The notes beneath the pieces are model-generated. The model was not told the DNA's origin. It ran no database searches and worked only from the letters and a program-made list of their open reading frames with translations. The position numbers and the translations under genes were made by a program. Positions 10,521 through 19,256 of a DNA stretch of 54,896 nt are shown piece after piece; the first letter of the stretch is position 1; the number at the start of each line of letters is the position of its first letter. Origin of the DNA: Candidatus Moraniibacteriota bacterium (lineage in GTDB: Bacteria; Patescibacteriota; Minisyncoccia; Moranbacterales; UBA2206); the NCBI GenBank assembly GCA_026396175.1, contig JAPLXG010000001.1, positions 1 through 54,896 of the forward strand, read 5' to 3'.

Positions 10521-10570
10521 TAAGGGGTATAAGGTGTTTTTCTGCTATTGAAAGGCGCAGAAAAAATAAT
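10521..10570 (+). promoter_or_regulatory. conserved cassette leader element copy 2
   Basis: AAGGGGTATAAGGTG + TTTTTCTGC..GCAGAAAAA stem. Confidence 0.7.
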
Positions 10571-10584
10571 TAATTAAGTAATTT

Positions 10585-11784
10585 ATGACATTACCAAAAA
10601 GCATCTGGAGCTGGGCTTATTACGACTTTGCCAATTCAAGTTATGTGTTAGTGTATGCCGCGCTCTTGTTGCCCGTCTTTTTCGCTACAATGTATGCGAA
10701 TACTGGTCATTCACTTGGCGCCTGGGGTGTGGCAAATGCACTTGCTACAGCGATCGGTCTTGTTATATCAATAATCATAGGGCGATATTCAGATAAACAT
10801 GGCAAATTCAAATCATTCAAATACTCCATACTTATTTCGTTTATCGGAATGATGACAATTGCCTTGGCGGTTAAATTTTGGATTGGATCAGTATATTATT
10901 TTTACATTTTTACTCAATCCTTTTTTATTTTGTCGATATCTTTATCGGACTCTATACTCCCCCATATAGCATCAAAAAAAGATTCTTCAGAGTATAGTGG
11001 TTTTGCGTGGGGGTTTGGTTATCTTGGTGGAGTAGCCGCGCTTGTCATTGCAATTATTTTACAGAAAATTACTGGCAATGAATATCATCCATTAGTATTT
11101 GCAAGTACCGCGATATTTTATATGCTTTTTTCTATTTATTCACTGAGAGGATTGAAAAAAGTAAAAATGAATGAAAAGCCGCCGGTTACGCAAACCTCTA
11201 TTTTAACTAAATCGCAAAAAAATATACTATTGTTGGGTTATTGGTTTATCAGTGAGGGTATCACCGTAATCCTTCTTTTCATTACTATCTACTTGAAGAA
11301 TGAACTAGGTTTTTCAAACATGAAAATTGGTGCGACTTTATTAGCGGTACAATCAATTGCCTTTCCTGCCACTTGGTATGGAGGCAAATTGGCGAGGCGA
11401 TTCGATATTGTTAAGCTACTCGGCGTTACCGTGATTCTGTGGGGCATTACCGTTGCGTTTTTAACTTTTAATTTGGGATTGCCAGGGTTAATTGTTATAA
11501 TAATTGCTGGCGCCTTTACTCTTGGCAACAGTCAGTCATATTTACGCTCGCAATATGCCAACCTAATTGAACGTAGCGAATCTGGTTTCCAATTCGGTCT
11601 TTACACGGTAGCATCGGAGGCGGCGGTATTTATTGGACCCATTATTTATGGCTTGGCGAGTGATTACTTCAAAAGCCAACGGATACCATTGATTTGTTTA
11701 TTTATTACCATGGTTCTTGGATACATTTTAATTTGGAAAATAACAAAGAATATTAACATAAAAACAGGAGAAATATGGACGTAA
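10585..11784 (+). CDS. UMF1/Atg22-like MFS transporter
   Basis: SIWSWAYYDFANSSYVLVYAALLLPVFF; ~12 TM. Confidence 0.85.
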   Translation: MTLPKSIWSWAYYDFANSSYVLVYAALLLPVFFATMYANTGHSLGAWGVANALATAIGLVISIIIGRYSDKHGKFKSFKYSILISFIGMMTIALAVKFWIGSVYYFYIFTQSFFILSISLSDSILPHIASKKDSSEYSGFAWGFGYLGGVAALVIAIILQKITGNEYHPLVFASTAIFYMLFSIYSLRGLKKVKMNEKPPVTQTSILTKSQKNILLLGYWFISEGITVILLFITIYLKNELGFSNMKIGATLLAVQSIAFPATWYGGKLARRFDIVKLLGVTVILWGITVAFLTFNLGLPGLIVIIIAGAFTLGNSQSYLRSQYANLIERSESGFQFGLYTVASEAAVFIGPIIYGLASDYFKSQRIPLICLFITMVLGYILIWKITKNINIKTGEIWT

Positions 11785-11836
11785 TGAGGAGTTTTGAATT
11801 TTTGGCATTCACCTTTGACCCTAAATATGGTAAAAT
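11785..11836 (+). terminator. degenerate cassette trailer element
   Basis: GAGGAGTTTTGAATTTTTGGCATTCACCTTTGACCCTAAATATGG resembles other trailers but stem is eroded. Confidence 0.5.
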
Positions 11837-11868
11837 AAAGACAAGTTTCCTTTAAAGTTATAAAATTT

Positions 11869-12891
11869 ATGCCCAAAAACAATCATAAAATTAGCATAAA
11901 AAATGAATTAACCGAATTTCTACTTTATACAGCTCCAAGCGGTAAGGTAAAAGTAGAAATATACTTTCATGACGAAAACATTTGGCTAACTCAAGACAAG
12001 ATGGCCAAATTATTCGGCGTGCAACAACCAGCTATTGCCAAGCATTTGAAGAATATTTTTGAAAGTGAAGAACTACTGGAAAATTCAGTTCATTCCATTT
12101 TGGAATATACTGCCAATGATGGCAAAAAGTACCAAACGAAGTTCTATAATCTTGACGCCATAATTTCCGTTGGCTATCGAGTAAACTCAGCAGAGGCCAC
12201 TCAGTTCCGTATTTGGGCGACAGAAAGACTTAAGGAATACATCATCAAAGGTTTTACCATGGATGACGAGAGATTAAAGAACGGAAAATATTTTAACAAA
12301 GATTACTTTCTCGAACTCTTGGAAAGAGTCCGTTCCATTCGCGCCAGTGAAAGAAAGATTTATCAGCAAATTACGGATATTTTTGCCGAATGCAGTTTGG
12401 ATTATAGTCCAACATCAGAAATTGCTAAAAATTTTTATGCAATGATTCAAAATAAATTTCACTTTGCTATTGCTGGAAAAACCGCAGCTGAAATTATTTT
12501 TGAAACGGTAAACAAGCAAAAACCTTTTATGGGACTTAAAACTTGGAAAAACTCACCGAAAGGCAGAATTCTTAAATCAGACACAGTTATCGCCAAAAAT
12601 TATCTTAATGAGGATAAAATAAAGAAACTAGAAAGAGGTATTGTCGGCTATTTTGATTATATTGAAAGACTGATTGAAAATCGCACCGCTCTCACTATGG
12701 AAAAATTGGCGGAATCCGTAAATAACTTTTTGGAGTTTAATAAGTATGAAGTGTTGAAGGGGAAAGGCTCTATTTCCCATACTCAGGCGGAACAAAAAGC
12801 ATTTCAAGAATATGACGAATATAATAAAACGCAGGCAATAGAATCTGATTTTGACAAATTCGTGAAATCTTTACCAACTGGAGAAAAATAA
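11869..12891 (+). CDS. RhuM family protein
   Basis: IWLTQDKMAKLFGVQQPAIAKHLKNIF; FYNLDAIISVGYRVNSAEATQFRIWATERLKEYIIKGF. Confidence 0.9.
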   Translation: MPKNNHKISIKNELTEFLLYTAPSGKVKVEIYFHDENIWLTQDKMAKLFGVQQPAIAKHLKNIFESEELLENSVHSILEYTANDGKKYQTKFYNLDAIISVGYRVNSAEATQFRIWATERLKEYIIKGFTMDDERLKNGKYFNKDYFLELLERVRSIRASERKIYQQITDIFAECSLDYSPTSEIAKNFYAMIQNKFHFAIAGKTAAEIIFETVNKQKPFMGLKTWKNSPKGRILKSDTVIAKNYLNEDKIKKLERGIVGYFDYIERLIENRTALTMEKLAESVNNFLEFNKYEVLKGKGSISHTQAEQKAFQEYDEYNKTQAIESDFDKFVKSLPTGEK

Positions 12892-12935
12892 GGAGTTTTT
12901 GATTTTGGGCATTCACCCCTACCCCTCTGTCCAAA
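12891..12935 (+). terminator. conserved cassette trailer hairpin copy 2
   Basis: AAGGAGTTTTTGATTTTGGGCATTCACCCCTACCCCTCTGTCCAAAA. Confidence 0.7.
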
Positions 12936-13011
12936 AACAAAGACGAAATTCAATTTTTTCGTTACAAAAACGCTATTCAGTTAGGCACCGAATAAAAGAA
13001 AAAGCAAACAT

Positions 13012-13114
13012 CAGATAACAACGAGTATCCGGTTACGGCTTTTATCCAAAAGCCTCCACCCAAATTTTTTTTCGCTACGCTTCAGAAAAACTTCGGATAC
13101 TCGTAACGTTGTGG
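13012..13114 (+). other. attC-like site C
   Basis: CAGATAAC-aa-CGAGTATCC ... GGATACTCG-taac-GTTGTGG. Confidence 0.8.
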
Positions 13115-13195
13115 CGAAATAAATTTTTTATCTTGGTGATAATTTAGAGTTTTGTGATTTTAATTGGGACAGAAAATTTGATTTTTAATTATTTC

Positions 13196-13250
13196 AAGAG
13201 GGGTAATAAGGAATTTTTTCTGCTCCTGAAATCGCAGAAAAAACGATTTA
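13196..13250 (+). promoter_or_regulatory. conserved cassette leader element copy 3
   Basis: AGAGGGGTAATAAGGAA + perfect TTTTTTCTGC/GCAGAAAAAA stem. Confidence 0.7.
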
Positions 13251-13280
13251 ATTATAATATTAATTTTTAATTTCAAAAGT

Positions 13281-13493
13281 ATGATTTTTCCACTCTTACT
13301 CATTCTTATTCCCCTTGCTTTATTGATAGGGGGTATCTACTCGTTGGTGAAATATAAAAAAACAAAACAACGAAAATTTCTTATTATCGGATTAATATCA
13401 ACCATGATTGTTGTTGGTTTTATTATTCTTGTAGTATTGGCATTTTTAAGAAGTCAAAGCATGATGACATACATGGCCGGTCCAGATTTTTAG
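13281..13493 (+). CDS. small two-TM membrane protein
   Basis: 70 aa hydrophobic ORF located between leader and radical SAM gene. Confidence 0.6.
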   Translation: MIFPLLLILIPLALLIGGIYSLVKYKKTKQRKFLIIGLISTMIVVGFIILVVLAFLRSQSMMTYMAGPDF

Positions 13494-13511
13494 ATTGTAA
13501 TTTATTTTTCT

Positions 13512-14585
13512 ATGAAGTTAACCTATCAAATTGATAAATTTGCAGTCATTTTTAAGCGCAAGCAATTTTACAAAAGGACAAAAAGAAATGAAGAGGTTGA
13601 ATTACCAAAATTTTTTGCCTGGGATTGCACTCGTCGTTGCAATTTACATTGTGAGCATTGTGGCGCCTCAAAGGAAAATTATAATGAAGAACTTTCAACC
13701 AATGAGATAAAGAAAGTAATTGACGATATTTCAAAAATAAAAAGATGTTTTTTCGGCGCAACTGGTGGCGAGCCGTTTATGCGTGGTGATATTCTTGAAG
13801 TTTTGTCTTATGCAAAATCAAAAGGGCTAGGAACGGGTATTGCCTCAAACGGTTTTTTGATTGACGAGAAAAAAGCAGATGATATCAAAAATGCAAAAAT
13901 AGATTCCATACAAATCAGTCTTGATGGCCTGGAGGAAACGCATAATAAAATCCGCAATAATCTGAAAAGTTTTGCTCGCATAAAAAATGCAATAAAAAAT
14001 CTTCAGAAAATTAAAATACCCGTTCTGTCAGTTGCTACAACATTGACTCCGCACAATTTTCATGAATTAGATAAAATATATGACTTATTGATTGAGTTAG
14101 AAGTTAAAAGATGGCGCATTAGCGTGGTAATGCCAATTGGCAGAGCAGTAGATTCAGAAAGTTTATTATTAAGTTCCGAACAATTCAAAAATTTATTTGA
14201 ATTTATTAATCTTAGAAATAATCAAAAAATGCATATCTATGTCGGAGAAAATATACCCTTTCTTGCAGATCAGGAAGAATTTGTTCGTGATGAACCTGCA
14301 TTATGCCCGGTTGGCATAACAGCTTGCTGTATTGGTGTTAACGGTAGTGTTCGTGGTTGTCCCGAACAACCAGACACGCCTGAATTTACAGAAGGAAATA
14401 TAAGGCAAGATTCTATTCTTAATATTTGGCAAAAAGGTTTTAAAAAATATCGTTTAAACGAAATAATTAATAGCGATGAAAAATGTCATAATTGCAAAGA
14501 TAAATTTAAATGCTATGGCGGTTGTTCGGTTATGAGAATTGGTGGAAATAATTGCATTTATGAATTAACAAAAATCAATCAATAA
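13512..14585 (+). CDS. radical SAM/SPASM domain protein
   Basis: CTRRCNLHCEHC; TGGEPFMR; SPASM-like C-terminal cysteines (CCIGVNGSVRGCPEQ, CHNCKDKFKCYGGC). Confidence 0.9.
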   Translation: MKLTYQIDKFAVIFKRKQFYKRTKRNEEVELPKFFAWDCTRRCNLHCEHCGASKENYNEELSTNEIKKVIDDISKIKRCFFGATGGEPFMRGDILEVLSYAKSKGLGTGIASNGFLIDEKKADDIKNAKIDSIQISLDGLEETHNKIRNNLKSFARIKNAIKNLQKIKIPVLSVATTLTPHNFHELDKIYDLLIELEVKRWRISVVMPIGRAVDSESLLLSSEQFKNLFEFINLRNNQKMHIYVGENIPFLADQEEFVRDEPALCPVGITACCIGVNGSVRGCPEQPDTPEFTEGNIRQDSILNIWQKGFKKYRLNEIINSDEKCHNCKDKFKCYGGCSVMRIGGNNCIYELTKINQ

Positions 14586-14640
14586 GGAGTTTTTGATTTT
14601 GGGCATTCACCCCTACCCCTCTGTCCAAAATCCAAAACAA
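14584..14640 (+). terminator. conserved cassette trailer hairpin copy 3
   Basis: AAGGAGTTTTTGATTTTGGGCATTCACCCCTACCCCTCTGTCCAAAATCCAAAAC. Confidence 0.75.
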
Positions 14641-14710
14641 AAAAACTTATTTACAATTTTAATAAAAAAGCGGATTGAGAAAATTACAATAAGGAATGAA
14701 AAAATGACAT

Positions 14711-14841
14711 CACATAACACGGCATATCTGGTTCAAGAATTTTTCTCATTTATATAGCCGTAAGGAGTAAAAAATTCTCTCACCCAAATTTTTGCGTCAT
14801 TACATTCCGCAAAAACTTCAGATGATACCGATACGTTAAAC
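14711..14841 (+). other. attC-like site D
   Basis: CACATAAC-ac-GGCATATCTG ... CAGATGATACC-gatac-GTTAAAC. Confidence 0.75.
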
Positions 14842-14892
14842 GAAATTTTGTTCAAAAATATTTTTTTATAGAGTCCTTTTGAATTTTTTTGG
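14835..14892 (+). repeat. left terminal inverted repeat of reverse-gene cassette
   Basis: GTTAAACGAAATTTTGTTCAAAAATAT...CCTTTTGAATTTTTTTGG matches reverse complement of 15268-15332. Confidence 0.8.
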
Positions 14893-14960
14893 TAGAAAAA
14901 AGCACCCACCAATAGTAACCGGTGAATGCTCAGATTGTGAGTGAGAAGTGAGAAGATTGA

Positions 14961-15185
14961 CTATTCCCCTATCGTGTACACGGAATAGATTTTACTGCTC
15001 CCTTCAAATGTAAGTAAAACCGCTACAGATTCTCCTTTTTCAAGGATGAGTGGCGTATCCTCGTCTGTTCGGATGAAGTCGCTGTTCATCCAGGACTCAC
15101 TCATCTCCTTGCACAAGATGACCTCCGCTTTTCTAAACAACTCCTCCTTAAAATCATCCTCGCTTATGACCCACACCTTCTTCAT
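14961..15185 (-). CDS. small protein of unknown function, opposite orientation inside cassette
   Basis: MKKVWVISEDDFKEELFRKAEVILCKEMSESW...; SD AGGAGAAATTGCT. Confidence 0.65.
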   Translation of the reverse strand: MKKVWVISEDDFKEELFRKAEVILCKEMSESWMNSDFIRTDEDTPLILEKGESVAVLLTFEGSSKIYSVYTIGE

Positions 15186-15267
15186 AGCAATTTCTCCTTT
15201 TCTTGTTTGTTGAAAAATTAGCTTCAAAGTAGTGTAGCAGAAAACCGCCAGCCTGTCAATCCAGCGG

Positions 15268-15332
15268 CCAAAAAAAAATTCAAAAGGGCTCTTTTAATAA
15301 GGAATATATTTTTGAACAAAACATCGTTTAAC
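15268..15332 (-). repeat. right terminal inverted repeat of reverse-gene cassette
   Basis: See 14835-14892. Confidence 0.8.
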
Positions 15333-15478
15333 AACCCATATCTGGTTACAGAAATTTGCATTTATGAATTAACGCCAAGGAGCGCAAATTTCTTCCACCC
15401 AAATTTTTGCCTCTTTAGTTCTTTTGATATAACATTAAGGAAGCGAGGCAAAAACTTCAGATATGGGTGACGTTATCT
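15325..15478 (+). other. attC-like site E (~154 bp, two internal hairpins)
   Basis: CGTTTAAC-aa-CCCATATCTG ... CAGATATGGG-tgac-GTTATCT. Confidence 0.8.
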
Positions 15479-15507
15479 GCCATTTCATTTTTAAAATCCT
15501 AACACTT

Positions 15508-16242
15508 ATGTGTACAACAACAGCAAAACGCTTAAATAATAGTTGGTTCTTGCTTAAAACAAGAGACCCTGTCCCGTGGATGAGATGGGACGATGAAATA
15601 AAGCTTTTCGATTCCAAGAATGATAAATATAGAAAACTTATTATTCAAAACCCCAATCCAAATGAAGATGGTTACTACGGCGGAATTAATGAAAAAGGAG
15701 TTGCTTTTATTTCCACTTTTGTTAATGTTGCTGAAAATCAGGTTTCTTATATTCGAAGACCTTATGTTCGCTTGATTTTGGATGCAGAAACAGCGAAAGA
15801 AGCTGTCGAAATTATTAAGGCTTTCAATCCTCGAATCGGTGGAAATATGCTTGTTGCTGACTCCAATGAGTGCTATGGAATTGAAGGTATTCCTGAAAAA
15901 TATTTTATCGAAAAAGTCACCGATCCGATTGTTAAAACAAATCATTACATCAACTTACCAAATGAAAATTTGAATTTTAAAGACGACCAGAATTTTAAAC
16001 AATGGTCTCATGATCATTATGACAGAGCTAAGGAATTAATTTCGACAGCTAACAGTCTTGAAGATTTTCAGCAACTCTTGAGAGATCGGAAAAACGCAGA
16101 CAAAAAGACCGCTATCTGTTCAACAAAAAATGAGGATGATTGTTTTACACATTCCGCCTTCGTTTTTGACACAAAGAATCGAAAGGCTTATTATTGCCAA
16201 GGTAACCCATTGGAAAATGAGTTCAAAGAATACGGATTTTAA
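15508..16242 (+). CDS. Ntn-hydrolase, C45/acyl-CoA:6-APA acyltransferase-like
   Basis: Cys at position 2 (MCTTTAKRLNNSWFLLKTRDP), GGINEKGVAF, THSAFVFDTKNRKAYYCQGNP. Confidence 0.75.
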   Translation: MCTTTAKRLNNSWFLLKTRDPVPWMRWDDEIKLFDSKNDKYRKLIIQNPNPNEDGYYGGINEKGVAFISTFVNVAENQVSYIRRPYVRLILDAETAKEAVEIIKAFNPRIGGNMLVADSNECYGIEGIPEKYFIEKVTDPIVKTNHYINLPNENLNFKDDQNFKQWSHDHYDRAKELISTANSLEDFQQLLRDRKNADKKTAICSTKNEDDCFTHSAFVFDTKNRKAYYCQGNPLENEFKEYGF

Positions 16243-16252
16243 AAATGAAACA

Positions 16253-16382
16253 GCAGATAACACGGCATATCTGGTTCAGAAATTTTTCACATTTATAATA
16301 TAAGGTAAGAAAAATTCCTTCTCCCAAATTTTTGTTCCGCTATCGCTACACAAAAACTTCAGATGATGCCGATACGTTATGT
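16253..16382 (+). other. attC-like site F
   Basis: GCAGATAAC-ac-GGCATATCTG ... CAGATGATGCC-gatac-GTTATGT. Confidence 0.8.
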
Positions 16383-16460
16383 GAAATAAAATTCTTGCTT
16401 TTTTCTTTTTTGAAATTTGCTTTTTTATAATAAGGAAAAATAAGTTTTTTTATCTATTTA

Positions 16461-16515
16461 TATAGGGGTATAAGGTGTCTTTTTTGCTCCTGGAATCGCA
16501 AAAAAGACGATTTAT
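16461..16515 (+). promoter_or_regulatory. conserved cassette leader element copy 4
   Basis: AGGGGTATAAGGTGTC + GTCTTTTTTGC/GCAAAAAAGAC perfect 11-bp stem. Confidence 0.7.
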
Positions 16516-16615
16516 ATCTTATTATTATCGAAAATCCAATCCCAAAAACTTATCCCCTGTTCGAATCTATCTTTGTAGTGTATAATAAAATCATAAGCAT
16601 TTTATTTAAAAAAAT

Positions 16616-19006
16616 ATGAAACCTACAAAAAATATTCAAGAGCCAATTGATAACTTGGCCATTTTAAAAGACTTACATTCTGAAGAGGATGTTAAGGCAA
16701 AAATAGTTATACCTTACTTTAAAAAACTTGGCTACAAAGATAACCAAATTTTTCTAAATGTTCCGATTAAAGCTTTTTTGGGTCGTCAATCAAAAACTGT
16801 TTATGCAGATCTTGTTATAAGAGAGGGTTCAAATCCTATTATTATTGTTGAGGTAAAAAAGCCAGGAATGCAACTTGATGAGATTCATAAAGAGCAAGCG
16901 ATATCATATGCACGACAATCAGAAAAAGTTGTTCCCATTGCAGTTGTTACAAATGGAATTTCTTTCAAAATATATGATGTAAAAACCAAGCAATTAATTC
17001 CTGAAATACCAAAAAAGAATGAGTTAATTTCTTTCCTTGCAAACATAAAAATTAGCAAAGAAGAAGTTGAGGAGGCTGGTCGTTTTATAATCGAGGGCTA
17101 TAAAAATGTCCAAGAAATAAGAGCGGCATTAGATAAATGCCATGATATTATTCGTGGAAACGATGGCCTTGATCCTTTGAGTAGCTTCGATGAAGTAAAT
17201 AAACTTATTTTTGCAAAAATTCAGGAAGAGGCCAGAGCCGAAAAAAAAGGAGTAAATCGTTTCACTAAAGATTTTATAAGCGATAATCCAGTAGAGGAAG
17301 TAAATCGAATTTTTCAAGATGCAAACAATGATTTCAAAATAAATAGAATATTTAGTGATGATGAAAAAATAAAACTCAGTCCAGATACGCTCATCGCAAT
17401 TGTCAGTATTCTTGAGCAAAAAGCGATATCTCAAACCAAGGACAGCATAATAGGTCTTGCTTATGAATCATTTTTGCCCTCTATTTTTAGAGGTGAAAGA
17501 TTGGGACAATTTTTTACTCCCGATCGAATTAAGGAATTCATGCTTGATATTTTAGATCCTCAAATAGGAAATTTAATCATCGATCCTGCTTTCGGGAGTG
17601 GTGGATTCCTAGTTTTACCATACAAGAGGTTACTTGAAAGCATAAAAGCGAGCAATTTTAATCAAGCCAGAAAAGATGAGGAAAAAATCAAATTATCCTC
17701 CGAGTATCTTTACGGAGTGGAAATTAACCCACGCCTAGAAATAGCCTGTAAGACAAACATGTATCTTCATGGCGATGGAAGGACGAAAATTTATCGTGGA
17801 GATGGATTGCTGGACATAGGTGACGTACAAGAGGATAAGTTTGATATTGTTGTTACAAACCCTCCATTTGGTGCAAAGATAGACAAGGAAGAAATACTGA
17901 ACAATTTTGAATTAGGAATCAAAAGAAATAAACAGCAGTCTGAAATTTTATTTTTAGAACGTTGTATTCGTTTAGCTAAAAAAGAAACTGGAAAAATAGC
18001 AATAGTATTGCCAGAAAGTGTTTTGATGAATACAACTTTTCAATATGTACGGGATTGGCTTGATCAAAATGTAACAATCGACGCAATATTTAAAATGCCT
18101 AGCTATGCATTTAGTCCTTCTGGAGCATCTGGAATCCAAACCAGCCTCATTTTCATGACTCGGAAAAAACCAGCCTCATTTGATTACAAGATTTTTATGG
18201 GCAATGTAACAAAAATTAGTTTTGATTCAAATAATCGTCCTGACGCTGATTATTTTCCAAATGCATTTTGGAACTATCGAGAATTCAAATCAAAAGGCAA
18301 GGAAATGTTTGATGATGAAAATTATTATGCCATTAAAAGAAATGACGGTGAGTTACTTTCGGTAAATTTCTATAAACCAAAATATTTGAAATTGCTTAAA
18401 AAAATCAGAAAAGAAAAATATTTGAAATTGGAGGATATTTTAATGAAAGAAAAATATTCGATTGTCGATGGTCCTTTTGGCACGCAACTTCATGTTACGG
18501 ACTACAAAAAAGAAGGCGTGCCAGTCTTTCGAGTAAAAAATATAGGAATAAACGAATTCCTTAACAATGATTTGGTTTATATATCCAAAGACAAGCACAA
18601 AGAATTAAATAGGAGTAGAATAAAAAGTGGGGATATAATTATCGCCAAGACGGGAGCAACTTTTGGCAAAGCTTGTTTATTTCCAGATAAACTTTATGCG
18701 GAAGCAAATATTACAGCTAGCTGTTGCAAAATAAGTATTGATCCAAAAAAAGCTAACCCTTTCTTTATCGCTGAATTAATAAATTCACCTGTCGTGTATA
18801 GCCAATTAGAGCGTTATTCGGAAAAATCAGCCCAGCCCGGGTTTAACATGATAGAATTGAGGAAAATTATTATTCCCGATATTCCGATTGAAAAGCAAAA
18901 TAAGATAGTGAACAGTATTCAGAAACGAAAAGATTTAATAAGAAAACTTGAGCTACAGATAAATTCCGAATCAAACATGATTAAGGATGAAATTGAAAAT
19001 ATGTAA
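16616..19006 (+). CDS. single-polypeptide restriction-modification enzyme: HsdR_N-like nuclease + N6-adenine methylase + one HsdS-like target-recognition domain
   Basis: YADLVIREGSNPIIIVEVKKPG; DPAFGSGGFL; VVTNPPFGAK; C-terminal VDGPFGTQL...IIIAKTGATFGKA. Confidence 0.85.
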   Translation: MKPTKNIQEPIDNLAILKDLHSEEDVKAKIVIPYFKKLGYKDNQIFLNVPIKAFLGRQSKTVYADLVIREGSNPIIIVEVKKPGMQLDEIHKEQAISYARQSEKVVPIAVVTNGISFKIYDVKTKQLIPEIPKKNELISFLANIKISKEEVEEAGRFIIEGYKNVQEIRAALDKCHDIIRGNDGLDPLSSFDEVNKLIFAKIQEEARAEKKGVNRFTKDFISDNPVEEVNRIFQDANNDFKINRIFSDDEKIKLSPDTLIAIVSILEQKAISQTKDSIIGLAYESFLPSIFRGERLGQFFTPDRIKEFMLDILDPQIGNLIIDPAFGSGGFLVLPYKRLLESIKASNFNQARKDEEKIKLSSEYLYGVEINPRLEIACKTNMYLHGDGRTKIYRGDGLLDIGDVQEDKFDIVVTNPPFGAKIDKEEILNNFELGIKRNKQQSEILFLERCIRLAKKETGKIAIVLPESVLMNTTFQYVRDWLDQNVTIDAIFKMPSYAFSPSGASGIQTSLIFMTRKKPASFDYKIFMGNVTKISFDSNNRPDADYFPNAFWNYREFKSKGKEMFDDENYYAIKRNDGELLSVNFYKPKYLKLLKKIRKEKYLKLEDILMKEKYSIVDGPFGTQLHVTDYKKEGVPVFRVKNIGINEFLNNDLVYISKDKHKELNRSRIKSGDIIIAKTGATFGKACLFPDKLYAEANITASCCKISIDPKKANPFFIAELINSPVVYSQLERYSEKSAQPGFNMIELRKIIIPDIPIEKQNKIVNSIQKRKDLIRKLELQINSESNMIKDEIENM

Positions 19007-19066
19007 CAAGGAGTTTTTGATTTTGGGCATTCACCCCTGACCCCTCTGCCCAAAATCAAAAACAAA
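19007..19066 (+). terminator. conserved cassette trailer hairpin copy 4
   Basis: AAGGAGTTTTTGATTTTGGGCATTCACCCCTGACCCCTCTGCCCAAAATCAAAAAC. Confidence 0.75.
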
Positions 19067-19128
19067 AAAACTTATTTATCAATTTATAAAGCAAATTTAA
19101 AAAAAGAAAAAAAGAAAGAATTTTACAT

Positions 19129-19256
19129 CACATAACAAGGCATATCCGGTTCAAAAATTTTGCACTTTATAATAAATTAAGGAAAGCAAAATTTTCTCTC
19201 CCAAATTTTTCCTCCGCTACGCTTCAGAAAAACTTCGGATATGCCTAACGTTGTGG
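19129..19256 (+). other. attC-like site G (right end of array)
   Basis: CACATAAC-aa-GGCATATCCG ... CGGATATGCC-taac-GTTGTGG. Confidence 0.8.
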
